Assembly: GCA_951230915.1 (NCBI GenBank)
Contig: OX579636.1
Span: 26,471,567-26,535,566 of the forward strand
Direction: 5' to 3'
DNA from: Antitrichia curtipendula
Lineage: Eukaryota > Streptophyta > Bryopsida > Hypnales > Leucodontaceae
DNA: 64,000 bases
Both the position numbers and the translations under genes were made by a program. Positions within the stretch are counted from its first letter, which is position 1, and each line of letters starts with the position of its first letter. Below are positions 35,047 to 47,366 of this stretch, one piece after another. The notes under the pieces were generated by a model, which was not told where the DNA came from, searched no databases, and saw only the letters and a program-made list of their open reading frames with translations.

Positions 35047-37472
35047 CAGTCATGCCGCTAACGGAGCGAGCAAGACGACCTCAAATCTATCTCCGCACTC
35101 TAAAGGAAGGAAGAAGTAGACCAAAACTCGGACATCGCATCCCAACGGCCAACATCAATCGTCACAAAAATTGTGGTGTACATTAAAGTGGGTACACCCA
35201 AAAACGCCACTTTTTGCTATTGAGCCTAGTTACTACTATTAGACTGGTCAAATTTTCATATATTCTTGTTGGCAAGTGAAAGGAGGTTCCAATGCACCAG
35301 AGAATGTGGCATTTGGACATCGTATGCAAAAGTTATTAAGGGTCAAAGTTTGTTTCTGAAAGCGCTCCATCCAAATAGGTACATAACTGATTTTGCAAAT
35401 GTACACAACCTGTAGATGGCGTTTTAAGGTCAGGTGCCATTTTGGGGGTGCCTATCTTAGTTCCATGCACAGACAAGGACATTTCGGCAAACCCTGCCTC
35501 AAAGTTTACCATTTCCTTTTGACTGCAGTCACATTCACAATAATTTCAGCGAAGATTGTATTGGTTTCCAGAATGGTACGTGGCTCAGCAAAGAGCCTTT
35601 GCCGAGTCGGTCATTGTTGAAAATTGCAAATACTTTCCAGGACGGGGGCGAGCTTTATCTGCATGGTGTACGTCTTTCGGGAGCTTGCGTGAACGAGTTT
35701 TGTAACTTAGTCCATATGCCGTAAATAATTAGTAAAAACGAATCGTGTCAGTCTTATTAAGGGACTTAAAACCTGCCCAATTCCTACTTGAGTTTGGATG
35801 GAAAAAAAAGAGGAGCAAGCACCCAAAATGTTGAGTGTGCAGGAGGATAAGAACATAGTCATGGGGATCAACTTAGGATAATGGGTGGGTCCATTCTTGT
35901 TTTCCCAAACACTCGTGAAATTGTTGTGGAAGATTCTTTCAATTTAACCTCTTTGCTTGGATAATTATTGTATATTATATTATGAAGTATTGATCCATCA
36001 AATCCATCAAATCTTGGATTCACCTAGGTTACACTTAAGGGTAAACTAGTCGATGACAAATATTTAGGAAATGATCCACTAGAGACTTACATCAATCCAT
36101 GATACTTGTTTTAATAATAAATGAGATTAGAACTTCATTAGGTTGCTTAGTGGCCCAAATCAATGCCTTGGGTGATGGTGATGGAGTTAATTAGTGACCA
36201 CTTTAGGAACTTCTACCTTTTCAAAACCACTTCATTGGATGATGGTGTAAATTCATCACAAAAAGAGATTTTTTTTTAAACTGTTTTTTTTATTCCTTCT
36301 TGTTGTGGTCATGTTAAGAAATGTTGTAGCCTTGTTAGGAAATATAGTTGTGATTCCTTTGGGTGGTGGGATGACCATTATGCATACACAATTTGTTGGT
36401 TTGAGGGTAGTCTAGAACTTCTTTTGGACCAATCAAGCAGCGTACTTCAAAAATTCATAACAAATTCATACTTTGTCCAAAAAATAAAATTTCAATTGCT
36501 CTCTTCATTTCTCACATTTGTCTTCATATGGAAAAGCATTTGAATGTTTTTGTAAATTGCAAAAGAGAAAAACACTCATTCTACATGTCATAGGCTAGTT
36601 TACTTCATAACTTCTCGCAAATCAATATTTACAACAAATTCTTTGACTTCCAAAATTTACGCAACCACCTACATTCTGATTTGCAAGCTTTTGAGAATGC
36701 CAAAAGAAAATTGTCATTTTTTTTCTTTCTTGGATGTTCATGGTGTTACAAGCTTATATAAAGTAGTTTTTTGGGGGGCACCTTGGAGCCCAACTCCATT
36801 GTTGTGGCACAATGAGACTTGTTTAAATTTGGAGGGACCATCCTCCACTTTTTGCATGGTGTACCACTACGGTGCAAAAAACAAGAACTAATTCAAAGCT
36901 TACAAGGTTGATTTCAGGTGTACTTTCCTTGTAGTTTCCAATCCAAAGTACCTTGAAGCCTTGACATTGACAGAAGCTATATGTGAGGAAGTTTGAGTAA
37001 GGTAGTCTGCTCTAAATGTGCCCATCTTCTTCAAACCATTCCTATAATTAGCTCTGGAATGGATTTGAGGTGGTCCTTGAATTAACCACTTTAGCCATTG
37101 AGTGCATCGAGGAAAAAATATTATTTATTGCGAGAGCCATTCACTCTCCTTGCTTTCTTCACATCTCTTTACAAGTCGGAAGTGGACAGGTTTTGGAAGA
37201 CCTATAGTCACAAATAGGTGCCTAAGACAGAAATCTTTGAAAATTCATAACTAATTCCAAGAAGGTCCAAAAATATGAAACAACTTGAGTTAGATGCCAA
37301 GTCCACCATTCTTCCTACAAAAATTTACTGAAATTTTTTGAGGACTTTAGCTTCTTCAAAAAAAGCAATCAGCTCTTAAATGGTTGCTTTAAGAGCAAGC
37401 TACCTCAGAAGAGAGGGAAAAAAACTCTGCCCTATTAAGACAAGCACAAATCAAGAGCATGTTTTATCTTTG
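35047..37472. other. Spacer, no supported gene
   Basis: Mixed AT-rich sequence. About 35300-35350 holds a copy of the GTGGCATTTGGACAT repeat. About 36985-37015 (TTTGAGTAAGGTAG then TCTGCTC) resembles the inverted-repeat arms at 37473-37521. Confidence 0.35.
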
Positions 37473-37922
37473 GACCCAAGGTCGAAACATTGAGTAAGGT
37501 AGGAGGCTCTGAAAGTGAGCATCTAAGGGCTGGTCTGCCTTTTTCATGTGGTTTATTGGAGGGTATTATTTTTTGCTCATTTTTCAAACAAAGAAAAATA
37601 GATTTAGATTGTAACATAAGTTGTTTCGTATTATTTGAAGCATTTTTGAATTACTTATGAATTTTCAAACGTGATGAATCATAGGTCCCTATTTATGACC
37701 CTAGGTCTTCCATGAACCGTTCACATGCAGTTTCTAGAGAGAAATGGAAAAAACAAAGAGAATGATTGGCTCTTGCAATAAATAATATTTTTTTTACCGA
37801 TCCATTCAATGACTACAGAAAGTCCATTTAAAGACTACCTTACGTCCATTTCAGGCGAGTCTATATGGGCAATTCTAAATACCTGCTCGCTTTCAGAGCC
37901 TCCTACCTTAGAACCTTGGGAC
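37473..37922. repeat. Inverted repeat with 26/27 identical core arms
   Basis: Left core 37495-37521 begins TAAGGTAGGAGGCTCTGAAA. Right core 37884-37910 is its reverse complement with one mismatch. Outside the cores CCCAAGGT is also shared. The spacer is about 360 bp with no ORF. A MITE-like element or a hairpin locus. Confidence 0.7.
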
Positions 37923-39060
37923 TCAACTCAAACCCCCATCGCATTTCTTCTTCTTCATCTTCTTCGTCTTCTTCTGTCTTCACCACTGGAAGAAGGAAGC
38001 TCACATAACCACAAAGATAGAGAGAACAAATCGATATTCTGCAGCCCATCCAGACATGGAACAGCCGGCTATCTATTGGCAGTTTTCAGCGACAATAACT
38101 TAGCATGACCATCGCCGGACATTTGAATTTTTGAAGTGTGGAGTTTTTTGGAATCTGTTCAGTTGGCGAGGTCAACGAAGTGCATGTGTACTTTTTCCTC
38201 CCATTTAATGCAGTCTGTCTGTGAGGACATCTTGTGTGTGTATGGGCTTTTTTGCTCAAAGCAACTTGCTTTATCTTATAGCTTGAAATGGAACCATAAA
38301 AGTACAAACATAAAATTTGCAAGGAAGATATGAGACCTCCTCATCCACCTGAGAAAGTAAAGTACCCTCACTTTCCAGATAAGTTAACCTCTGATCGAGC
38401 ACCTGCCTTCCATTGCCTCGAACTTGTTTGTACCAATTGTTCAGGCATGGAGTTGCTTTCCATGTCCCTATAGTAGAATCAATATAATAACTTGTGAAAC
38501 AAATCTACAGTAGGCGAGTATCATATTTTGTTTCACTACACAAATCAACAAAGGACATGTGGGTATCCAGTTTTGATTTTTTAAACCAATAACAGATCTC
38601 GATTTCAAACCTCTGTCCAGGACTTGGCTCTTTGGATAACATGGGAGATTTCCCATTCCTGCAATGTATGCCGCTCTTTTTCTGTGCAGAGGAGATGAAC
38701 AATGATTAATTATGGTGCAGTTTCGGTGCAATTGTGGTACATTGTGATTGTTCTACAAGACTCTCAATATTGCAACCAACCTTGGGTGGATTTTTTGCAA
38801 CCAGTTCTTGGTTGGAAATAGGAAGGTTCATATGACTAGAGTGGGAAGAACAGAATCTTCCGCTCCAAAATTCATAGTAACTTAATTATGTTTTGAGAAA
38901 TGTTTTGAGAAATAAAAATCTGGAAAATTATGGAAACCTTCCGAACTCTATTTCTGCACACTGGAAAATTTCCCCACTGAAGAAACCCACCCTGCAGATA
39001 CGTGGAACTGCTTAAGTGGTCAGGAATGGGAAATCTTCCCTGTGAAAGTGCATACCGGGA
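37923..39060. other. Spacer upstream of the WRKY gene, no supported gene
   Basis: Intermediate GC. The small ORFs in both strands carry no recognisable domain. Confidence 0.35.
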
Positions 39061-40006
39061 CATGAAGCCCATGGCAGAGTCCTGGGAGATGAAACCACGA
39101 TGGATGAGGCACTCGAAATGGATGAGAGGTGGCTGGAGGAGCCGCTTAACTCACGGTTTGGGATGAACGTGAAAACCGAGGAAGTATGGGATGAATGATA
39201 AGAACCCGACGATGAGAATCGTGGAGGATGCGTGTCCGATATGGATGAACGACAGCGTCATCGACGAATGTAATCTCCTTGGTCCTCTCACTAAGTACTT
39301 TGGCCTTCCGACGCCGCAGACCAGGCCTGCAACAGTAGTAGAGCCGGGGGAGGGTCTCCACGCCGAAAGGACGGGCGGAAATTGTTGGCTTGTGTTCGCC
39401 ATTTCGATTCGAAATTTTTAGGTTTCGAGGGATTCCAATGCTCTGTTTGCAGTCCAATTTCGCTTAGACGAGAATTTCTGTCTCTTCTTTCCCGTTTTCG
39501 GCACTCATTTCGGCCCTTGGTTCGGGCGCTTCTGGATCTTCCGCTGATTTTGTGGTGCCATGAGGATACGCTGTGTTTCCGAATCGGGGATTATTCTCGA
39601 ATTTATTGCTTCGGATCGAGTGGACACGCCGTTCGCGTTGGAGTGAATTTTTTGTTTTTTCGTAGCAGCTTCTGTGGCGGTGGTTGTCGGATTGAAGGTT
39701 GGCGAGTGCTTTCATTTTGTGTAACTTATTAAGCGATGGTTATGGTGTGAAGTTTAAGCACCTCAAGCTGCAGTGAAAGGCAGCTGGTGGTATTTGTTTG
39801 AAGTGCAGAGGTGTGTCGATTTTTATGGCATGGCATGGCATGGGAAGGGATCTGTCGCAGAAAGGTCCCGAGTTTCTTTGAGGTGAGAGGTAATGGTGTT
39901 AGCAGAGTAGGTAGTGGTGATGGTGCTGGAAGCGTGAGGTGAGTTGAAGTGAAGGGGGAGTTTTTAGGGTTTAGGGATTGGATTTTTGGAATATCGATGC
40001 TGTGCG
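39061..40006 (+). promoter_or_regulatory. Promoter/leader region of the WRKY gene with short coding-like ORFs
   Basis: GC rises towards gene level. A 32-codon ORF (39100-39198, containing DERWLEEPLNSRFGMNVKTE) is followed by an overlapping 76-codon ORF (39191-39421, containing VEDACPIWMNDSVIDECNLL). Both look more coding-like than the surrounding sequence but match no family I know. They could be upstream ORFs in a long leader, remnants of a gene, or chance. Confidence 0.4.
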
Positions 40007-43000
40007 ATGGAAGGGGAGCAGAGTGGAGCCGACTCGGGAGGTGGGAATGGAGTGTTGCGCAAGCCGATGCCGTCGAGGCCGCAGCCGACGATGGCCGTCG
40101 CGACGACGGGAGATCCCCCGGGGGTAGGTTTTAAGCCGCTGGAGAGTCCCATGTCGGCGATGGTGTCGGGGTTCTTGGCGGACCAGGAGGGCGGAGCAGA
40201 GGAGAATCGATCGTTCTCGCATTTGTTGGCCGGAGCCATCAACTCGCCGACATCGGACAGCGTCGACGACGTGGGCGGGGGATCCACGACGGGGGCCGAT
40301 CACAAGGCGTCGTCGATGGAGTCGGGGACGACGAATGGGTCCGGTCTCGGCAGTAGCAGTGATGCGGGGGGGGATGGCCGAAGCTCCTCGCCGGGAACTG
40401 CAGGGGGCAGCTTTGCCGAGCGGCTCGCAGCTCGCGGAGCTCAAGCAGCGAACAACAAACCCCCTGCCGACGGGGGAGGAGGAGGTCCTCCGAGGCCGCC
40501 GAACTCGGTTCGTTTCAAGGCCATGACGCCTTCGCGTATTCCTATCCCTCGGCAAGGAGGTTACCTCACAATCCCGCCGGGGCTCAGTCCCACCACTCTG
40601 TTCGATTCCTCGCCCTTGCTCTTGTCCACCTCTCAGGTACCTAAATCACAGGGTTTCTTCTTTTCCCTTTTCAGCGTCGCAATTGCTTCCTTGCACGCTT
40701 TGTTATTCGTGACGACGTCCTTGCGGAGCCTGTTTTTGATATACTGATGGATGCATACAGTCAGAGCCATCTCCTACAACGGGCACGTTTCCAATAGGTC
40801 CCTTTTTCAGTGGCGCACTTTCGAGACCGGTAGCCAAAGTGGGCGAGGCTTCCAAGGAGCGGAGCGCCGAGCAGTCGTCGTTTGTGTTCAAGCCGTTCGT
40901 ACATTCAGTTCCACGCCCACCACTACCGCCATCGGCAGGCATGGTCAGTAAGCTGGTTTGCACTGACATTTCTGCAGTCGGGCTTTTATGTCAAATGTTA
41001 AATCGTTATGTAATATTATCCCTTCCTGTTGTCATCACCCACTGGTCAAGATTGGATGTCTTTTACTTGCTTCTGGTGTAAATATATTCTGCAAGAATAT
41101 GATAAAATATGAAAAATGGTTTCTGGGCAATTTATTTCTCAACCCTAGGGGTAATTGGTCGTGGGGACGTCATTACGGTTATTTTCTTACCATTTCTATG
41201 TATTCTTTCGTGTTGCGATGATGAGGGTTGACTGCTGATTTGTTTCGGCCACTCCCACATTGAGACAGTTATTCGTCAACTCTATTCGTCACTAACTTGA
41301 CCAGGTCAATGCAGTCGGCCTTTGGTGGGATGTCCCATCACCAGGCGCACACTCTCTCTCAATTGAACGAAGCCCCCGCTCCGCAGCAGCAGCAGCAGCA
41401 GCAGCAGCCTGCGGCCTCGTCTGGGCCCCCCGCCCCACCCCTTTTATCGCAACCTCCTTCCAAAGCAGCTCCAGTTGCAGTTCCTGTGAATTTCTCCGAT
41501 GTTCAGCCCTTGCAAGCTCGCGCCCCTGTGCAGACAGCAGGTGCTGCTGATCCACAACCGACGGCTTCTCAGGGTTCTCAAGGATCTGACCAGCAGGCCC
41601 CTGCTGTGCCGACGTTTGCGGATCGACCATCGGAGGACGGCTACAATTGGCGAAAATATGGGCAGAAGCAAGTTAAAGGTAGCGAATTCCCACGAAGTTA
41701 CTACAAGTGCACACACGTGAACTGTCCTATGAAGAAAAAAGTAGAGCGTTCACATGATGGGCAGGTGACCGAGATTGTTTACAAGGGTGATCACAATCAC
41801 CCCAAGCCTCAACCCACTAGGCGGTTGTCGTTGAGTGGAGCTCATCTCATATCCGACAGCTCAGGTGAGGAATCTCCATAACCCAAAGCTATGTGAGTTT
41901 CTTGCGTAGTGTCCAATGGACTCCCAGCCTTTTATAATTAAACTCTGCTAAAGTCTCTAGACACAATCCATTCGCAGACTTTTGTGGTGAAGCTCTTCTT
42001 AAGTCTTTAGACAATGGGTATCTGTGTCGCTAGTTCTCAGAAGTGATTACTGTCTCCTCCTGAAGCGAAGGGTTCTCTATCTTGAGATCCCAAAACCTCT
42101 AGGTGGCCAATATTGGCTGCCGTATATCTAGAAGAGTTTAAAATATATCATTTCGGAAACTTCAAGGAAGAAAACAGAATGTATCAATAGAATGAAGAAA
42201 TCATGTCCTACTTTTTTTAACGGTAGAAGTAGTTTTTTGAAGTAACTGTATTGGACTATTATTTCAAAAAGTTTTCAAAGTGGTGTTTCTATTTTCAGTC
42301 GAGTAGTTCAGGTTTAAATTGACTATTTGGCTGTTCATCGACACGAATGTTTTTTTTTTTTTGTATGAAGACTTAACCTTTATATATTAGTTGTTCCAGG
42401 AGCTGGATTTGCCTCTCTGGTAAAAAATGAAGGTGGAAATGCAGAGCGTGACAGTTCAGATTTGGCGAAAGGGCGTGCAGGATCTGCTGCTGATCCATCA
42501 TCTCCATCGACTAGTGATGAAGAGGGAGGTACCGGAAGCAAACAGTCGACTGAGGATGGTGATGACGATGAGCCTGACTCCAAGCGCAGGTAACTGTTAT
42601 GAACTCTGTTTTGCACTTCTCCAGATCTTATGGTTTAACTTGGAATTATGGTCAATCCAGGTGCGTTCATTAAATATGAGGGATTGGCCTTAGTGATTTA
42701 CAAGTTTTTTCTTTTTTCTATTTTTCTTCTCTTTTGGGTTCAGGAAAAAAGACAAGAAGTCAAAGGATCCAATACCGCCTCCAAGAATGATTCGGGAACC
42801 TCGGGTAGTTGTGCAAACTACAAGTGATGTTGATATTTTGGATGATGGTTACCGCTGGCGCAAATATGGTCAGAAAGTGGTGAAAGGGAACCCTCATCCT
42901 CGGTAAGCTCCTAGCCTGAATGCTTTTTTTTCTCGAGTTCCAATTTAACGTTAATTATGTGCTGTGCCCACATTAATTTCTTTTTATAATTTAGGGTATG

Positions 43001-43918
43001 CTTTGTTCTCTACCGGTAATCACAAGGCAGGTACTCTAGTGGTGAACACTTTGATATCGCTAGTGCTAACCTCATATGCGCACCTGGGGAAGGTCTAGAT
43101 TAATGTTTGTTTATTATATTTTGATCTTATTAGTTTGAGTAAGTCACACTATTTGTCTTTCATCGCAACTGAACTAGAATTGTGATGTTGATATTTAATC
43201 TTTCAAGTGTATCCTAGAGTATTGCTCTTGTCAGTGTGTGCTTTTGCTTGTTCTTATTCCTCACATTTGTTTAGTTTTGTTTGTGTGGAAGGTGTGAAAC
43301 AGTCTTAGAATACCAAAGTTAGACTCTTTATTTAGAAGTGATTTTATGGACCTAAATTGGAGATCGTAAACTGTATCAAGTCTTGACATCTTGACGTTTT
43401 GTGGTATTATAATTTGTAGGAGCTACTACAAGTGCACAAATCTTGGTTGCCCAGTTCGGAAACATGTGGAGAGAGCCTCGAATGACCCCAAAGCGGTGAT
43501 TACTACCTATGAAGGGAAGCATAATCATGATGTTCCTGCTGCTCGTAATATTGGACATGAAGTGACAATGCAGGCTCTTGCACCAGTCGCTCCAACAGCT
43601 AAATCTTTGCAAGACCAAGGAATTAGCTATGGGAACCATAACTTTGGGCAAGCTCCGGAAGACAACAGGGACAGGGATTCTGGGGATGTGGAGTTAGGAA
43701 TGAGTGTGGGACTGGGTCCCCGGGCATCGGGGGTTAGAGAACAACAGGGACCTCCTGCGGCTGCCACTGCAATCAGCCTTGCGGCCTCTATTGCCCATCC
43801 CAGTTTCAATGATCCAAGGTCCTTACCGCAAAGTAGAGAACCTTTCCTACATGGATCTAGCTTTGGTGCCTCCAGGCTAAAGCAAGAGCAGCCAGATTCA
43901 TCGCACAAACTAGTATGA
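40007..43918 (+). CDS. Group I WRKY transcription factor (two WRKY domains)
   Basis: DNA-binding regulator recognising W-box (TTGACY) sites in the nucleus. Exons are 40007-40636, 40761-40943, 41315-41864, 42400-42589, 42744-42902 and 43420-43918; phases agree, 736 residues. The N-terminal part has Gly/Ser-rich sequence and an SP cluster (about 189-210, [20 protein letters not shown]), the MAPK-target motif typical of the WRKY33-like group. An eight-Gln run comes from a (CAG)n tract near 41385. The N-terminal WRKY domain has WRKYGQK at 383-389, C-x4-C and HNH. The C-terminal domain has WRKYGQK at 556-562, followed by C-x4-C and HNH. An acidic then basic linker ([20 protein letters not shown]) lies between. 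The intron after PHP-R in the C-terminal domain is the conserved WRKY intron position. The start is the first ATG (MEGEQSG); upstream codons in frame lack ATG. Both zinc fingers appear intact. Confidence 0.95.
41228..41309. promoter_or_regulatory. Cluster of W-box cores at the end of WRKY intron 2
   Basis: TTGACT (41228-41233), GTCAA (41275-41279), TTGACC (41297-41302) and GGTCAA (41304-41309) fall within 82 bases just before exon 3. WRKY genes are often auto- or cross-regulated by W-boxes, but intronic position and chance occurrence keep confidence low. Confidence 0.25.
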
Positions 43919-44737
43919 TGAATTCAAATCATGACAATGTGGCTCCTGTTTTAGGTCGTTGTCATGGCCAATCGCTTCGTCGATTTGGTGCTCTATCCGC
44001 CCCTCTGCCCCGCGTGCCACGAAGGTGCTTTGCTACTGTGGGCAAATGAAGTGTTAACCTATCTGTTCATTATTGGAGGTAGATTTGTTCCTTTCTCACC
44101 CTTTTGCCTTCTCCTGTGGCTGAGTCTCAGTAAGCCGAGTATGATGGTGTGTGTAGGGACGAACTTTGCATAGGGGAAGTTCGACTGTCTCTTGTTTAGA
44201 CGATTTTCTCTCCCGAAAGTTCTGCACCTTATCTGTATTTTGGTGTTTCTGTAGATGGTTGTGGGTATCGAGAGCTTGTGGAAGATGACTTTGGTATTGG
44301 TCATTGTAAGAGTAAAAGTTGAGAGTTCCTGTTGAAGATTATCTCTATTGCCAGTGAGAAGTTTCAAACCTGACTTAGGAGTGTCAGTGTTGGTAGAACT
44401 TCGAGGACTACAGTTATTGTACATTACTGTGTGACTCGTTGCCATATGCAGTGGCTGCTGAAAATTTCTACTTCAAATAGTGTACCTTCCTCCACTACGA
44501 AGGTATGTAGAGTTCCTGTACGTTGTGCGTTTTTTCTTTTCCTCTCAGAAGACCTGATCGAGTGTGACTTGGTTTAGGTAGTCTTGAGGTGTTATCCATC
44601 TGATTCAGGTAAACAATTAATATATGACAAGCGGCACTGCCAAACTACTCAGAAGTTTTTTTCTCAGCCTTTTCAATAGAATATGAACTTCATGCTCCAC
44701 CAGGGCTTTAACTTAGTCTAGGCTGGTTTCTCGTGTA
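43919..44737 (+). other. 3' flank / probable 3' UTR of the WRKY gene
   Basis: Gene-like GC after the stop codon, with no second coding region. It ends where TTAACCCCTTAAAAGACC (44738) begins repeat sequence. Confidence 0.45.
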
Positions 44738-45000
44738 TTAACCCCTTAAAAGACCCAAGGGGTTAGTCCAGATTATAAAATGCAATTTTTAATGATGACT
44801 GTCAAACAATCCATTCATTAAGGTAGGCTGTTTTGTTTTGCTTTGTATGTTTTTTGTTTGATACGGTGAGATCTCTTGGACCATGCGTCCCCGATAGTGT
44901 GCCGTTGGAAAGCCCTTGGTGAGGAGGGGTGCACGGGCTTGGTTTTGTGGCGTTTGGATCTACAACATAAAAGATATTGAATTTCAAAGTTTTTATGATT
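44738..45000 (+). repeat. Left end of TTAA-family or related repeat
   Basis: Starts TTAACCCCTTAAAAGACC and is followed closely by the inverted phrase AAGGGGTTAG. Downstream (44920-44970) lies the GGTTTTGTGGCGTTTGGAT repeat phrase. No right terminus is identified. Confidence 0.45.
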
Positions 45001-45859
45001 TTAAAAAAAAATTATTTTTCTTTTGACTATGACAAAGACACAGAGTGCACTAGTAATTGTGAAAAATGATCTATAGATCATATCCATATGTTTAAATAAG
45101 TAGTATATGAATGAATAGTTTTCAATAAAATTTGATATTCAAAGTTGAAAAGTCCTTCTAAAATTGATTGTTGATTAAGTGCTTGTGATTTATCAACTAA
45201 ATTTTTTTTTCTTGAAGTTTAGAATGCTAAGTTCTAATCATAGTGACTTTTCATGATTCTAATTTAATTTTCTTCTAGTCATTTTTGAAGTGTCATTTTT
45301 TGAAGTGACAAGATTACTCTTAGAAATTAGATCTTCTAATATCCTTTGAATTATAGAATTTTTAAAATTAAAGTCTTCAAAATTTGTATTATATAAATTT
45401 TAAAAGAACTAATAAAAAACTCTTCAAAAAAATATATTTTGTATATTTGGGATGTGTTTCCATTCATCTATTATTTGAAGTTTGAACATTTAGTCCTTAA
45501 GCAATTAAACTTAATTTGGCAAATGAATGCTTTTATGGATTAGGTGATGTGAAAGTACAATTTTATAATAAAAAATAATGTGGCAAATTGCAAGAGTTGT
45601 GAAAGATGTTGATTTTGTAATAAAGTTGTACTTTCGTTTTATGATACAAAACCTCTCATTGGTTGGATCTTGTTCAATACTACATAAGCGTTTAACTATG
45701 GTTCTTAATGTTTTGATTGTCTTAATTTTTGTTGGGTCTTGTTGGAAGTCAAAAGTACAGTTTAGGTTTTATAGCATGTCTGTTTTGGACATTGAATAAA
45801 GGCATGAATATTTTAAGAATTAATTATAGGTATATCTAAAATTGACTTTTAACTCATAT
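45001..45859. other. AT-rich spacer, no gene seen
   Basis: Low-GC; the 73-codon ORF at 45578-45799 has no recognisable features. Confidence 0.35.
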
Positions 45860-45990
45860 TTAACCCCTTAAGGAGTAAAGGAGTAAAGGACCAATATGTG
45901 TTTTTTGGCAACTTAGAAATTTTGGGCAAGTACATGTGACTAGAAATTTTCATATTTTAGGCTGAAATTTTCATAGAAGACTAGTTGTTT

Positions 45991-46590
45991 GCGCTTGCTA
46001 TGCTACGCATTCATTTTTAGAATTTTCTTAGAATTTTTATGTATTAGATAAAATGCAAAACAAAAATTCCAATAAATCTTCATATAAAAATTACTAAAAT
46101 CTTTGTATGATTTTGTTTATAAGTAAGCATATATTGAAAATGTACAATAGAAATTTATTGAATGATGAATGAAATATATGCAATGGTGAATACTGTAAAA
46201 GATACACATTTATTGTAATGCATTCAAAAGTTGACTCAATTGTTATGAACAATGGCAATCCAAAAACTTGGTGAATTGAAAAGAAATAATTGTAAATTTC
46301 AAAAACTTCATGAACAACTTAATTGTTGTGAAATCCAAAATTACTTCAATTGAATAAATTTCTCAAATCATTTGGTAGTAGCAATAGAATTTTGAAATCA
46401 TAAAAGTTATAAAAGTGATATTGTAGAGGTGATTGTCATCTACTACTCTATTTTTGTAATATAACATTGTATGAAAATATTATTTTTATGTATTTCAAAG
46501 ACTTATTGAAATCATTATTATGCATTCTGTTCAAATATTAAAATTTTACTAATATGTGATACAATGAATGCATAGCACAGCAAGCATGAG
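45991..46590. mobile_element. MITE-like element nested in copy H
   Basis: Arms GCGCTTGCTATGCTACGCAT (45991-46010, continuing TCATTTT) and the reverse complement of 46560-46590 (ATGCTTGCTGTGCTATGCAT) match at 22 of about 27 positions. The 600-bp interior is AT-rich without ORFs. Exact borders and the target duplication are unclear; the TIR may start a few bases further out. Confidence 0.55.
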
Positions 46591-46890
46591 CCCCTATTAT
46601 TAATGGTAGCATTTGTGATATTACAGAGGGAGTTATGATTTTAGTAATATGATGGGACAAGGAATATCTTTCATATGCACAAAATTTTAAGACATTTGAA
46701 AATATGAGTCAAAAGTTATGGCCTAATATGATACTCCTTCCGTCTCATAATGATCTTGTTGCTCTTTGTGACGTTGGAATAGGTCAAATTTGGCTTTTGA
46801 TTGCTATTTTGAACTAATAAAACAACTTTAGAGTAATAGTTTTCCCTTCATCCACGCAATCATCAATCAAAAGACAAATGAAATGATTGG

Positions 46891-47115
46891 TGTTGAAAAT
46901 AGGAAATGAAACAAAACTATATAAGATTGTAAAGCCAAAGTATACAAGATGAAAGAGATAGATATTAACCACGGAGGTATCAAATATATACAAGAGAGAG
47001 AAGGTGAAACCCTTCTCTCCTATTGGTCCAAGGGATTCTAATATAATCCCTAGGTTCTAATAGAACTAAAGTAAACTATAGTGGAGAACGTATTAATAGA
47101 ATATATTTCTTAACA
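46891..47115 (-). repeat. 3' LTR of the copia element
   Basis: 225 bp, TGTTG...TAACA on the plus strand. Differs from the other LTR by roughly a dozen substitutions and one short indel near 47050. Confidence 0.9.
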
Positions 47116-47136
47116 CACGTCTTCGCTCGACATAAC

Positions 47137-47182
47137 ATTACGGGCAATAATACATAACATCCTATGTGCTATTGCCCGTAAT
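47137..47182. other. Perfect 13-bp stem hairpin inside the copia element next to the 3' LTR
   Basis: ATTACGGGCAATA (47137-47149) and its exact reverse complement TATTGCCCGTAAT (47170-47182) flank a 20-base spacer in which ACATA/TATGT can pair further. It lies between the end of the RNase H frame and the 3' LTR. Confidence 0.7.
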
Positions 47183-47366
47183 CTTGTAGGATATACTATT
47201 GCTGGCTCATTAAAACCTCATCATGGGAAACCTTGATTATAATCAAGGATAAAACCACAAATTAAGGAGAAAGAATACAACACCTTTATCAATTCATTCT
47301 CATGGCAAAATCCAATGGGAAAAAACCATAGAAGAATATCAAAAGTTTCTACAATAATAATTAAAT

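Noticed and set aside
39971..40555. 194-codon minus-strand ORF
   Set aside because: Antisense shadow of GC-rich WRKY exon 1; Arg/His-rich composition is typical of such shadows.
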